From positions 1-7,138 of the forward strand of contig JANXXY010000432.1 in NCBI GenBank assembly GCA_025350365.1: 7,138 nucleotides of DNA. The letters are read 5' to 3'. The notes under the pieces were generated by a model that worked only from the letters and a program-made list of their open reading frames with translations, searched no databases and had not been told where the DNA came from. A program made the position numbers and the translations under genes. Each line of letters begins with the position of its first letter. Position 1 is the first letter of the stretch. Shown here in pieces: positions 1 to 6,423 of the stretch. The stretch is from Bacteroidales bacterium. GTDB taxonomy: Bacteria > Bacteroidota > Bacteroidia > Bacteroidales > JAAUTT01.

Positions 1-93
1 TTAGCCGTTGGGTTGGTACAATTTACTGCGATGCGATCGGCGGTGATGGTTGCCGTCGGAGCTGTTTTATCAGCGGTTATGGCTTGAGTTGCG
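1..93 (-). repeat. Left arm of a 93-base inverted repeat; minus-strand adhesin repeat fragment
   Basis: Bases 1-93 are the reverse complement of bases 123-215 with five mismatches (88 of 93 match, with a perfect block of 57 bases pairing 34-90 with 126-182). Read on the minus strand, bases 128 down to 3 form an open stretch of 42 codons: VTVTAANGCTANATQAITAD followed by KTAPTATITADRIAVNCTNP and TA. This is the canonical end of one Ig-like adhesin repeat and the start of the next, and it runs off the window edge. The minus-strand reading stays natural-looking up to about base 128 and then meets a TGA at 131-129, so the junction between the two orientations lies near 121-131. This arm is thus a second, slightly different copy of the adhesin repeat in opposite orientation. 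I infer a chimera or an inversion and cannot separate them from sequence alone. Confidence 0.85.
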
Positions 94-108
94 TTTGCAG
101 TACATCCA

Positions 109-2535
109 TTGGCAGCAGTAACCGTAACTCAAGCCATAACCGCTGATAAAACAGCTCCGACGGCAACCATCACCGCCGATCGAACCACAGTAAATTGTAC
201 CAACCCAACCGCTAACCTAACCGCCAGCGGAGGAATATCATATGTTTGGAGTACAGGGGAGGTAACAACTGCAATAGCTGTGACACCTTTGGTTAATACT
301 ACTTATTCGGTTACGGTTACAGTCGCCAATGGTTGTAATACAATTGCAACACAAGACATTATCGTTGATAAAACACCACCCGCTATCTTTACAACTATGG
401 GGGGTGGCGCCTATTGTTCCGGGGGAACCGGAGTTTCTGTAGATCTTGATAATTCTGAATTAAATACTAACTACGAATTATATCTGGATGGTAATCCTAC
501 TGGAAATATTGTTGCTGGAACAGGATCTGCTATTTCTTTCGGATTACAAACATTGGTAGGAATCTACACTATCACAGCCACAAACACAATTAGTGGTTGC
601 ATAAGTACCATGAATGGAAGTACTTCGATAACATTAAACCCGATTCCTAGCGTAAATCTAACTCAAAATCCGGCTACGGCTTGTACTGGCATATCTATTC
701 AACTTGACGGAAGTCCATCGGGTGGCACAGTACCTTATACTCATTCATGGACTGGAGCTAGTGCTGGTTTACTAAATAATACTGCAATTCAAAGCCCTAC
801 TTTTACTGCCGCTGCCGGTGGAACATATACTTTCGATTATAAAGTTACCGATGTTAACAATTGTAGTGCATCAAACATTATTAATGTCGATGTTACTGCA
901 AGTCCATCAGCGTATGCCGGAGCCAATCAAACCATCTGTCATTTTGAGAATGTAATAATAACTGATGCAACAGCATCTGACTATGATTTTCTGCAATGGA
1001 CTACATCTGGCGATGGCACATTTGTATTAGACAATATAATTAATCCAACCTATAATCCTGGAATAAACGATAAGTCTTCAGGAACTGTAATTCTAACTTT
1101 AACAGCTAGTAATTTAACTTGTGGAAATTCAGTAAGCATCAAAACTGTTACAATTTCACCAGAACTTATTGCCACTGTTGGAGCACCAACACCTTATGTG
1201 ATTGGTGCATCAACTAAGATTGAAGTCGGAATTAAAGTTACCGGCAGAACGCTAATGAGCAGTTTAGGTCTCTACCTTGTGGCTCCGGATGGGACTAAAG
1301 TAATTCTCAAGGATAATAATTCCGGATGTTTTAACTATGGTTCATCAGTCGATGTTAAATTTACCTCAACATTGACGTCCTCAGATACATACGACATTTG
1401 TACAGTTGCTTTTCCTCTTAGCGGAACATTTGGAGCTGAAGGCGATTGGGCCAATTTATATGGCAAAGATCCGGCAAACGGGGCATGGAGGGTACAAATA
1501 TCAGATTGTGACAATGGTTCTGGCAATAATCCTGGCTTCATTGACAAAGCTTACATTATATTTGAAGATAAAAATGTAAATGGTCAAACGGAAGTTTTAA
1601 GTTACGATTCTGGTAATGCTCACCTCCCAATCAATCAATCTTCGGTTGCATTTGATTGTGCGTATACTGATTACGTTGTACCTATCGGTCTAAGAACCAA
1701 ATGTGCTGATTGCGGCGCCGTTAAAGAAAATGGAGCCGATGCTCAGGTAACTGTTCAAGGTGGCACACCAATCTATTCCGGGTATAATTGGTACGATAAA
1801 AGCAACCCAACAACGGTTATTGCTACCGGAGTTACAACCAAATTATGCAAAGGAAGTTTCTTCGTGGTAGTGAACGACGCAAATGGATGTTCTGATACTG
1901 CTTTTGTTGAGGTTTCTTCACCAGATCCTATCAAGATAGATAAAATATTCTTCAGTAATAATGATACTTTGCACTGTTTTGGTGATACAACAAGTATTCA
2001 ATTGAATTTTAGTGGAGGAACAGGTTCATTACAGTATTCAATAAATGGAACAACCAAAAATAGTGGTCAAACAGTTAAAGGGCTAATTGGGGGTGTATAT
2101 CCATTGCATATTTTTGATGCAAATGGTTGTTCAAAAGACACCACCATCACTATTGTAGCGCCTGCCTTGATCCAGATAACCGGCTCTTCAAGCAAGGATA
2201 TAAGTTGTAACGGAGCCGCCAATGGTGAGATACATGTTACTGCTACAGGTGGTAATCTACTCAAGTATAAGTTGCTCGATGCAGTTACCAAGGCGGTTTT
2301 AAAAGAAAACAAGACAAGTCCTGATTTTCTGGGTCTGATTCCTGGGACATATCGCGTTGCTGTGCTTGATTCTCTGTTTGGATGTAAATCTGATACCACT
2401 TTAAGCATAACAATTAATGAACCCGCAAAACTAATTCTTTCTGCTATTGATTCAACAAACATCACCTGTTATGGAGCGAAAAATGGTACTATTAAGTTTA
2501 CGGTTGTTACAGGAGGTACAAGGCCATATAACTAG
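109..2535 (+). CDS. Giant SprB-like cell-surface adhesin, N-terminal portion; 5' end missing, ends at an in-frame TAG
   Basis: This is a large secreted repeat adhesin of the kind exported by T9SS and often involved in gliding or attachment. The open frame begins with TTG at 109, but that cannot be the true start: there is no signal peptide, the sequence starts inside an Ig-like repeat, and the frame is closed upstream (TGA at 85-87) only because of the fold-back. Modules, by approximate residue from the TTG: 1-90 Ig-like repeat (STGEVTTAIAVTP, TTYSVTVTVANGC, DKTPP); 91-180 Ig-like; 181-265 PKD-like (SWTGASAG, GGTYTFDYKVTD); 266-350 Ig-like with WTTSGDGTF and NPTYNPGIND; 352-487 P/Homo B-like; 531-808 SprB-type repeats with GGTP, ANGC and CFGD/CNGAANG/CYGAKNG motifs. 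It stops at TAG 2533-2535 within a repeat. The next 697 codons in the same frame continue the protein to its sorting domain, so this is one interrupted gene, not two. No catalytic site is seen. Confidence 0.85.
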   Translation: MAAVTVTQAITADKTAPTATITADRTTVNCTNPTANLTASGGISYVWSTGEVTTAIAVTPLVNTTYSVTVTVANGCNTIATQDIIVDKTPPAIFTTMGGGAYCSGGTGVSVDLDNSELNTNYELYLDGNPTGNIVAGTGSAISFGLQTLVGIYTITATNTISGCISTMNGSTSITLNPIPSVNLTQNPATACTGISIQLDGSPSGGTVPYTHSWTGASAGLLNNTAIQSPTFTAAAGGTYTFDYKVTDVNNCSASNIINVDVTASPSAYAGANQTICHFENVIITDATASDYDFLQWTTSGDGTFVLDNIINPTYNPGINDKSSGTVILTLTASNLTCGNSVSIKTVTISPELIATVGAPTPYVIGASTKIEVGIKVTGRTLMSSLGLYLVAPDGTKVILKDNNSGCFNYGSSVDVKFTSTLTSSDTYDICTVAFPLSGTFGAEGDWANLYGKDPANGAWRVQISDCDNGSGNNPGFIDKAYIIFEDKNVNGQTEVLSYDSGNAHLPINQSSVAFDCAYTDYVVPIGLRTKCADCGAVKENGADAQVTVQGGTPIYSGYNWYDKSNPTTVIATGVTTKLCKGSFFVVVNDANGCSDTAFVEVSSPDPIKIDKIFFSNNDTLHCFGDTTSIQLNFSGGTGSLQYSINGTTKNSGQTVKGLIGGVYPLHIFDANGCSKDTTITIVAPALIQITGSSSKDISCNGAANGEIHVTATGGNLLKYKLLDAVTKAVLKENKTSPDFLGLIPGTYRVAVLDSLFGCKSDTTLSITINEPAKLILSAIDSTNITCYGAKNGTIKFTVVTGGTRPYN
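123..215 (+). repeat. Right arm of the inverted repeat, start of the natural adhesin frame
   Basis: This copy is in the same orientation and frame as the long adhesin gene. It encodes TQAITADKTAPTATITADRT and then TVNCTNPTAN. It differs from the left arm at bases 125, 183, 185, 187 and 210. Three changes fall in two adjacent codons and turn Ile-Ala (left copy) into Thr-Thr (right copy). The arm is GC-richer (about 53-55% over 121-240) than the adhesin sequence that follows (about 40-42% in the stretches I counted). That is consistent with a recently amplified tandem repeat unit, though this is inference. Confidence 0.85.
1162..1569 (+). other. P/Homo B-like domain within the adhesin
   Basis: Residues about 352-487 of the adhesin portion match the pattern of the proprotein convertase P domain. 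The signs are a short beta-rich opening (KIEVGIKVTGRTLMSSLGLY), the hallmark LVAPDGTKVIL, then PLSGTFGAEGDWANLYGKDP and NGAWRVQISDCDNGSG with a final FIDKAYIIFED. In the family these correspond to the SPDGT, FxGxF, NGxWxLxVxD and final beta-strand blocks. In bacteria this domain usually sits beside secreted peptidases. Here no peptidase triad is visible and it lies between Ig-like modules and SprB repeats, so it probably acts as a structural or binding module. The assignment is from motif memory, without a profile search. Confidence 0.75.
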
Positions 2536-3876
2536 TCGGTAGATGGTGGAACTACCTGGTTAACTGATTCATTAGTAACCGGATTAGATGCCATAACCCA
2601 TAAGTTGATAGTAAAAGATGCGAATGCATGTACTGCATTCTTTACACGTGATATTAAATTATCACAGCCTGAACAGATTATCATTAATAACGTTACCAAA
2701 ATTGATGCTACCGGTTGTGTAAGTGGTAAACTGGGAAAAATTACGATCGATGCACAAACTGCATCGGGTTCAACTGCTTCCTTAGAATATTCGTTAGATG
2801 GCACAAACTGGGTATTAAGTAATTCATTTGATGTTGCCGGTGGAAATTATACAATTTATGTTCGGGATAATTTAAACCCAAACATGTTATGTTATGTTAC
2901 CCAAAATGTAACAGTTTTTGGTCCAACATTAACATTTAGTTTTATTATAAATACCCCACCAACCTGTTATAATGGAAACGATGGTAGTCTTGGGATTATA
3001 GTAAAAGAGCCAGGGCCATTTGATTTCTCCCTAAACGGTGGACCATCTCAAACTAATTCTCTTTTTTCCAATCTCACTCCCGGCCTCTATACTGTTCGAG
3101 TAATCGATCAATCAAGTAAATGTGAAATAACTACCGATGTTATTGTTCCCCATGGACCTTCATTGAAAGTAAAATTAACAGTTATTGATCCAATTGGATT
3201 GAATAAAGGTAGTATTCAGGTAAATTCCATTCCTGGTGGAATAAATCCATATCAAATCTCTATTAATAATGGCGTTACATGGAGAACGGATTCCACGTTT
3301 ACTAATCTTTTAGCTGGTAATTATACCCTGCGGGTAAAGGACATACATCTATGTTCGTTTGACACGGCATTTGTAGTAAAAAAAGGACCGGTTTTGAAAG
3401 TTGATACTATCATAACTCGCATCACATGTTATGGCCTTACCGACGGAGCAATTGGATTACGTGTGGATGATGCTGATAACGTTCCTCCTTTCACCTATAA
3501 ATTGGATGGTCCAACGCCAGGTGAAGTTACCAATACTGATCAATCGTACTTGTTCCAAAACCTTTCGGGTGGTTTGTATACAATAACGGTTATAAATAAA
3601 AATGGAGCCGTTTATCAGGACACTATTACATTAAAAAATCCATACCAAATTATAGTAAATGGTAAAGTTACGAATGCTATATGTAATAGGTATCCAAAAA
3701 ATATGACCAAAGGAAGAATTGACATTGCTGCAACTGGAGGAATGGTACCATATACCTATTTTTGGTCCAAAGATTCTACCCGTTCTTCTATCACAAATGT
3801 TCCGGTTGGTGCATATTCGGTAACAGTAACCGATAAGAATAAATGTAGCACAGATGCATCTTTTTGGATAAGATCG
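1699..3876 (+). repeat. About nine divergent SprB-type protein repeats (75-85 residues each), crossing the TAG
   Basis: The unit follows the plan: Cys-x-Gly-x-x-x-Gly-x-Ile opening (CYGAKNGTI, CNGAANGEI, CYNGNDGSL, CYGLTDGAI), a GGxxPY turn (GGTRPYN, GGINPYQ, GGMVPYTY), then LxxGxYxVxVxDxxxC (LIGGVYPLHIFDANGC, LTPGLYTVRVIDQSSKC, LLAGNYTLRVKDIHLC, VGAYSVTVTDKNKC) and a closing P. Approximate boundaries are residues 531-605, 606-686, 687-772 and 773 to the TAG in the upstream portion, then repeats ending near residues 22, 107, 185, 262, 346 and 424 counted from the TTG at 2605. The fourth repeat is the one cut by the TAG and resumes after it. Units are too divergent for DNA-level slippage, unlike the repeat at the left edge. 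In SprB-like proteins these repeats form an extended filament on the cell surface. Confidence 0.75.
2533..2535 (+). other. In-frame TAG interrupting the adhesin gene
   Basis: The frame reads R-P-Y-N-stop-S-V-D-G-G-T-T-W across 2521-2559 and has no other stop from the repeat at the left edge to the TAA at 4627-4629. The flanking residues form one continuous SprB-type repeat (GGTRPYN before, SVDGGTTWLTDS and ANAC after). Comparable repeats have an aromatic or similar residue at this place (PYTYFW, FTYKLDG), so TAT or TAC (Tyr) changed to TAG by one third-position substitution is the simplest explanation. A sequencing or consensus error, a true nonsense mutation and stop-codon readthrough are all possible. 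The three complete genes downstream and the adhesin itself end in TAA or TGA, so genome-wide recoding of TAG cannot be excluded from this window alone, but it would be unusual in Bacteroidota. Confidence 0.9.
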
Positions 3877-4629
3877 GACACTTCCGTATTTGCCTATGCA
3901 GGCTTTGATACGATTGTATGCCCGGGCATACCTGCGCCCCTTCATGCATTGTCCAATGCCAAGGCATTTTATACCTGGTCGCCTGATAGTGGTTTGAATG
4001 CTTCTCAAGTTCAAAACCCTGTTGCAACTATTTATAAACAGAGAACCTATAAATTAATGGTCTCAAAATACCAGTGTTTTGATGTCGATTCAGTTACCAT
4101 ATTCGTGTATCCTACATATGGTTTAAAGGCGAGCATTGATACATTAAAAATTGGTTATGGCTTGTTTGCTCAATTGGAAGCACATCCTGACACCTTTAAA
4201 TTATACGAATGGTACCCATCAACCTTTATAGATAATCCATTTAGCCGGACTATAACAGTAAATCCATTACTTTCAGGTAAATACACCTATTTTGTAACCG
4301 GAACCACCAAAAATGGATGTTTTGAAAAGGATACCGTAATTGTAATAGCCGGTGATAATATAAAAATCCCAACAGGTTTTACTCCTAATGGTGATGGAAA
4401 CCATGATGTGTGGGAAATTAAAGGAGCCGACTTTTACCCCGATATTATTGTAGATGTATTTAACCGTTGGGGTTCGCGGGTCTTCCAATCCAAAGGCTAC
4501 GATAATCTTAACAAAGTCTTTGACGGAAAACGGAACGGACATGATTTGCCGGTTGGAACTTATTATTTCATCATTGATCTTAAAAATGGCACTGACCCAA
4601 TAAACGGAACTGTAACCATTATAAGGTAA
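2536..4629 (+). CDS. Giant SprB-like adhesin, C-terminal portion with type B T9SS sorting domain
   Basis: This is the same frame as the upstream adhesin portion, resuming directly after the TAG. A TTG at 2605 could serve formally as a start but lies inside a repeat; there is no nearby in-frame ATG and no signal peptide, so I place the coding start at the codon after the TAG. Modules, counted from the TTG at 2605: residues 1-22 finish the interrupted SprB repeat; 23-424 hold five more repeats; 425-503 an Ig/PKD-like module (AYAGFDTIVCPG, FYTWSPDSGLN, TYKLMVSKYQC); 504-583 a second such module (LYEWYPSTF, SGKYTYFVTG, GCFEKDTVIV); 585-674 the sorting domain. The product would be exported by T9SS and anchored on the surface. 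If the TAG is real, this half is not exported on its own. It ends 105 bases before the PorP/SprF-like gene, the usual partner of such adhesins. Confidence 0.85.
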   Translation, partial: SVDGGTTWLTDSLVTGLDAITHKLIVKDANACTAFFTRDIKLSQPEQIIINNVTKIDATGCVSGKLGKITIDAQTASGSTASLEYSLDGTNWVLSNSFDVAGGNYTIYVRDNLNPNMLCYVTQNVTVFGPTLTFSFIINTPPTCYNGNDGSLGIIVKEPGPFDFSLNGGPSQTNSLFSNLTPGLYTVRVIDQSSKCEITTDVIVPHGPSLKVKLTVIDPIGLNKGSIQVNSIPGGINPYQISINNGVTWRTDSTFTNLLAGNYTLRVKDIHLCSFDTAFVVKKGPVLKVDTIITRITCYGLTDGAIGLRVDDADNVPPFTYKLDGPTPGEVTNTDQSYLFQNLSGGLYTITVINKNGAVYQDTITLKNPYQIIVNGKVTNAICNRYPKNMTKGRIDIAATGGMVPYTYFWSKDSTRSSITNVPVGAYSVTVTDKNKCSTDASFWIRSDTSVFAYAGFDTIVCPGIPAPLHALSNAKAFYTWSPDSGLNASQVQNPVATIYKQRTYKLMVSKYQCFDVDSVTIFVYPTYGLKASIDTLKIGYGLFAQLEAHPDTFKLYEWYPSTFIDNPFSRTITVNPLLSGKYTYFVTGTTKNGCFEKDTVIVIAGDNIKIPTGFTPNGDGNHDVWEIKGADFYPDIIVDVFNRWGSRVFQSKGYDNLNKVFDGKRNGHDLPVGTYYFIIDLKNGTDPINGTVTIIR
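4357..4626 (+). other. Type B T9SS C-terminal sorting domain (gliding motility-associated C-terminal domain)
   Basis: The last 90 residues of the adhesin carry the classic landmarks in order: IPTGFTPNGDGNHDVWEIKG, then VDVFNRWGSRVFQSKGYDN, FDGKRNGHDLPVGTYYFII and the terminal GTVTIIR. This is the domain known from SprB and related proteins (the family called gliding motility-associated C-terminal domain). It directs T9SS export and, in that family, depends on a SprF-type partner. The domain appears complete to the stop codon, showing that the 3' end of the gene is under ordinary constraint or was so until recently. Confidence 0.95.
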
Positions 4630-4734
4630 TTTAATTACATTATGAACCGAGCTTGTTTTCATCATATACCTAAAACGAATGAACGACTCCTTGAAACGGG
4701 TTGCATTCAACCTATAAAAACTAATTTTTTCCGG

Positions 4735-5670
4735 ATGAAAAAGTATTATACCTTCATTCTCATTTTACTTGCGGTAGCAGGGCGACTGCAAGCACAGCAG
4801 TCGCCTTTGTATACCCTTTATATGATGAATCCTTTTGTGATTAACCCGGCAATAGCGGGCACCCACAATTATTATCAAATCCGGTCGAATCATCGATTTC
4901 AATGGGCCGGTTTTAAAGATGCTCCTATCACTAACTCAATTAGTGCTTTTGGCCCTCACAGCTCAAAAGATATGGGTTTTGGCGGGCTCATTTCCAATGA
5001 TGTAACAGGTCCCACCAGCCAGACAAGTATTAGTGGAACTTATGCTTATAATGTTAAGTTAACCAGCGACATTCGATTATCAATGGGACTGAGGCTTGGC
5101 GTAATACAATATAAAATTGACGGAACCAAGATTGATCTTGACGGGACTGGCTCAAAAACAGAGGCTACTTCGGATAATGCACTTCCTAATGCGATAATTT
5201 CCAAGTTTCTGCCTGACGCTTCTGCGGGCGTTTACGTGTACGCTGCCAATTTTTTTGCCGGGTTTTCAGCCAACCAGTTACTAAATAATAAATTTAAAAC
5301 CGGGCCGGACGATTTGGGTCTTAGTAAGCTTAGCAGTCACTTTTATCTGGTGGGCGGATATAAATATTTTATTGATCGGGAATGGGCTATTGAACCAACG
5401 CTGATTCTTAAAAAGGTTGTACCTTCGCCTTTTCAGTTGGAGCTCGATTGTAAAGTAATATACAATAACACACTTTGGGGAGGCTTAGCCTTTCGTACCC
5501 AGGAATCGTTTTCCATTTTAATGGGATATACCTACCAGAAAAAATTCTATTTCGGATATGCATTCGATTTAGCATTAAACGAAATAAAAAGGTACACTTT
5601 AGGATCGCACGAAATTGTTATTGGTGTTAACTTTAATACAATTAAAAAGGTTTCGAGGAAAAAAAAGTAA
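4735..5670 (+). CDS. PorP/SprF-family T9SS outer membrane protein
   Basis: A 311-residue protein of the PorP/SprF family, predicted to be an outer membrane beta-barrel that assists T9SS export or anchoring of the adhesin next to it. I chose ATG 4735 because it begins a clear signal peptide: MKKYY, a hydrophobic run FILILLAVAG, and a cleavage site after LQA before QQSPLYTLYMMN. The ATG at 4642 would place 31 unsuitable residues ahead of it. Family landmarks are the early QQSPLYTLYMMNPFVINPAI block with AGTHNYYQIRSNHRFQWAGF, then SAFGP and MGFGGLISNDVTGPTSQTSI, the YAYNVKL and LSMGLRLGVIQYKID strands, and the late VGGYKYFI, LILKKV, FRTQESFSILMGY and FYFGYAFDLAL strands. Length is normal for the family. 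It follows the adhesin by 105 bases and is separated from the lipoprotein gene by one base, so it heads a compact run of genes. It looks intact, in contrast to the adhesin. Confidence 0.93.
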   Translation: MKKYYTFILILLAVAGRLQAQQSPLYTLYMMNPFVINPAIAGTHNYYQIRSNHRFQWAGFKDAPITNSISAFGPHSSKDMGFGGLISNDVTGPTSQTSISGTYAYNVKLTSDIRLSMGLRLGVIQYKIDGTKIDLDGTGSKTEATSDNALPNAIISKFLPDASAGVYVYAANFFAGFSANQLLNNKFKTGPDDLGLSKLSSHFYLVGGYKYFIDREWAIEPTLILKKVVPSPFQLELDCKVIYNNTLWGGLAFRTQESFSILMGYTYQKKFYFGYAFDLALNEIKRYTLGSHEIVIGVNFNTIKKVSRKKK

Positions 5671-5671
5671 G

Positions 5672-6418
5672 ATGAGAATTTGGACATATTGCCTTCTTGT
5701 TTCGATCATTATCACAATGGCCGCTTGTCATAGGAATTCACAATCAGATTTCATTATCCCAAGGGAGAAATTTAAAGATATTTTGATTGATATTCACCTT
5801 ATTGATGGATTTTATACTGCTAATTACCTTGCATTTTCATTTCAAAAAGATTCAGCAAATTTCTATACCGATATTTTAAAAGAATATGGCTGCAATTTAG
5901 CCCAGTTTGATAGTACCTATCGATATTACATCACCGATCTCAAAAAATTTGATCTTCTTTACGAGGAAGTTATTACCGAGCTCAATAAAATGCAGGAGCA
6001 AAGCTTTAGATTAATCGAGATGGGTGGCGATTCGCTTCGAAATCTGTATCGTGGCAAAAAAGTGTGGAAGCTTCCAAAAGACGGTCGTACTGAAAAAATA
6101 CCTTTTGATATAAAACTCAAAGATTCAGCGAACTATAACATCACCGTGTTTCTCAAAGTGTTTGCCGACGATAAGTCAGAAGACCCGAAACTTACAGCCT
6201 GGTTTAGTTATGACAATGGAACTAAAGAAGGTGGAAAATCTTATTTTACTGAAACTTCATACCGGGTATCCCGCCGCTTTGTGGTTTATACATTTTCGAA
6301 AAAAGCCCCAAATAAAAAAGTGAAAAATCTTCGCGGATTTATCCTCGATCATAATAATAAATCGAAATTATTTAAAAAACATATCGAGGTCAAAGGAATA
6401 TATGTAACCAAAAGCTGA
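5672..6418 (+). CDS. DUF4296-family lipoprotein of unknown function
   Basis: A 248-residue predicted lipoprotein. ATG 5672 gives a short basic start, a hydrophobic stretch (CLLVSIIITMA) and a lipobox MAAC with the lipidated cysteine at residue 19; a longer frame opening at 5615 has no such signal and overlaps the previous gene. Residues about 26-110 resemble the Bacteroidota DUF4296 domain: it opens IIPREKFKDILIDIHLIDGF and continues with YTDILKEYGCNLAQFDSTY and YEEVITELNKMQEQ, probably helical. The rest (about 120-248) looks like a beta-rich domain (FDIKLKDSANYNITVFLKVF, SRRFVVYTFSK) ending IEVKGIYVTKS; I do not recognise it. Like other such lipoproteins it should sit in the cell envelope. 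It follows the PorP/SprF-like gene by one base and precedes the amidohydrolase-like frame by five, suggesting cotranscription. A link to T9SS is possible only by context. Confidence 0.85.
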   Translation: MRIWTYCLLVSIIITMAACHRNSQSDFIIPREKFKDILIDIHLIDGFYTANYLAFSFQKDSANFYTDILKEYGCNLAQFDSTYRYYITDLKKFDLLYEEVITELNKMQEQSFRLIEMGGDSLRNLYRGKKVWKLPKDGRTEKIPFDIKLKDSANYNITVFLKVFADDKSEDPKLTAWFSYDNGTKEGGKSYFTETSYRVSRRFVVYTFSKKAPNKKVKNLRGFILDHNNKSKLFKKHIEVKGIYVTKS

Positions 6419-6423
6419 CCGGA

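Noticed and set aside
109..111. TTG at 109 as the real translation start of the adhesin
   Set aside because: It lies within the fold-back junction, starts in mid-repeat and has no signal peptide; the frame is closed upstream only by the inverted copy.
2067..2465. Minus-strand open frame of 132 codons opposite the adhesin
   Set aside because: It is a shadow of the adhesin coding frame; the + strand translation shows clear repeat modules and the minus frame shows no recognisable domain.
2605..2607. TTG at 2605 as the start of a separate second adhesin gene
   Set aside because: It lies in the middle of a SprB-type repeat that continues in the same frame from before the TAG, with no signal peptide and no intergenic region.
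3631..4027. Two overlapping minus-strand frames opposite the adhesin C-terminal half
   Set aside because: Compositionally odd Cys- and Tyr-rich translations without domain features; explained by antisense of the Ig-like modules.
4626..4638. AT-rich 13-base perfect palindrome (gtaatt-t-aattac) over the adhesin stop codon, as a terminator
   Set aside because: The stem is only six AT-rich pairs with a single-base centre, too weak and tight for a hairpin terminator.
4701..4729. TTG plus TAATTTTT as a Bacteroidota-type -33/-7 promoter for the PorP/SprF-like gene
   Set aside because: Only a partial match to TAnnTTTG in an AT-rich gap, and it would give an almost leaderless message; such matches are expected by chance.
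4699..4730. Hairpin ggttg-catt-caacc followed by a T run before the PorP/SprF-like gene, as a terminator or attenuator
   Set aside because: The stem is five pairs and the T run begins 12 bases later, so the spacing and strength do not fit.
4642..4734. Upstream ATG extension of the PorP/SprF-like protein
   Set aside because: It adds 31 residues without family similarity ahead of a textbook signal peptide beginning at the ATG at 4735.
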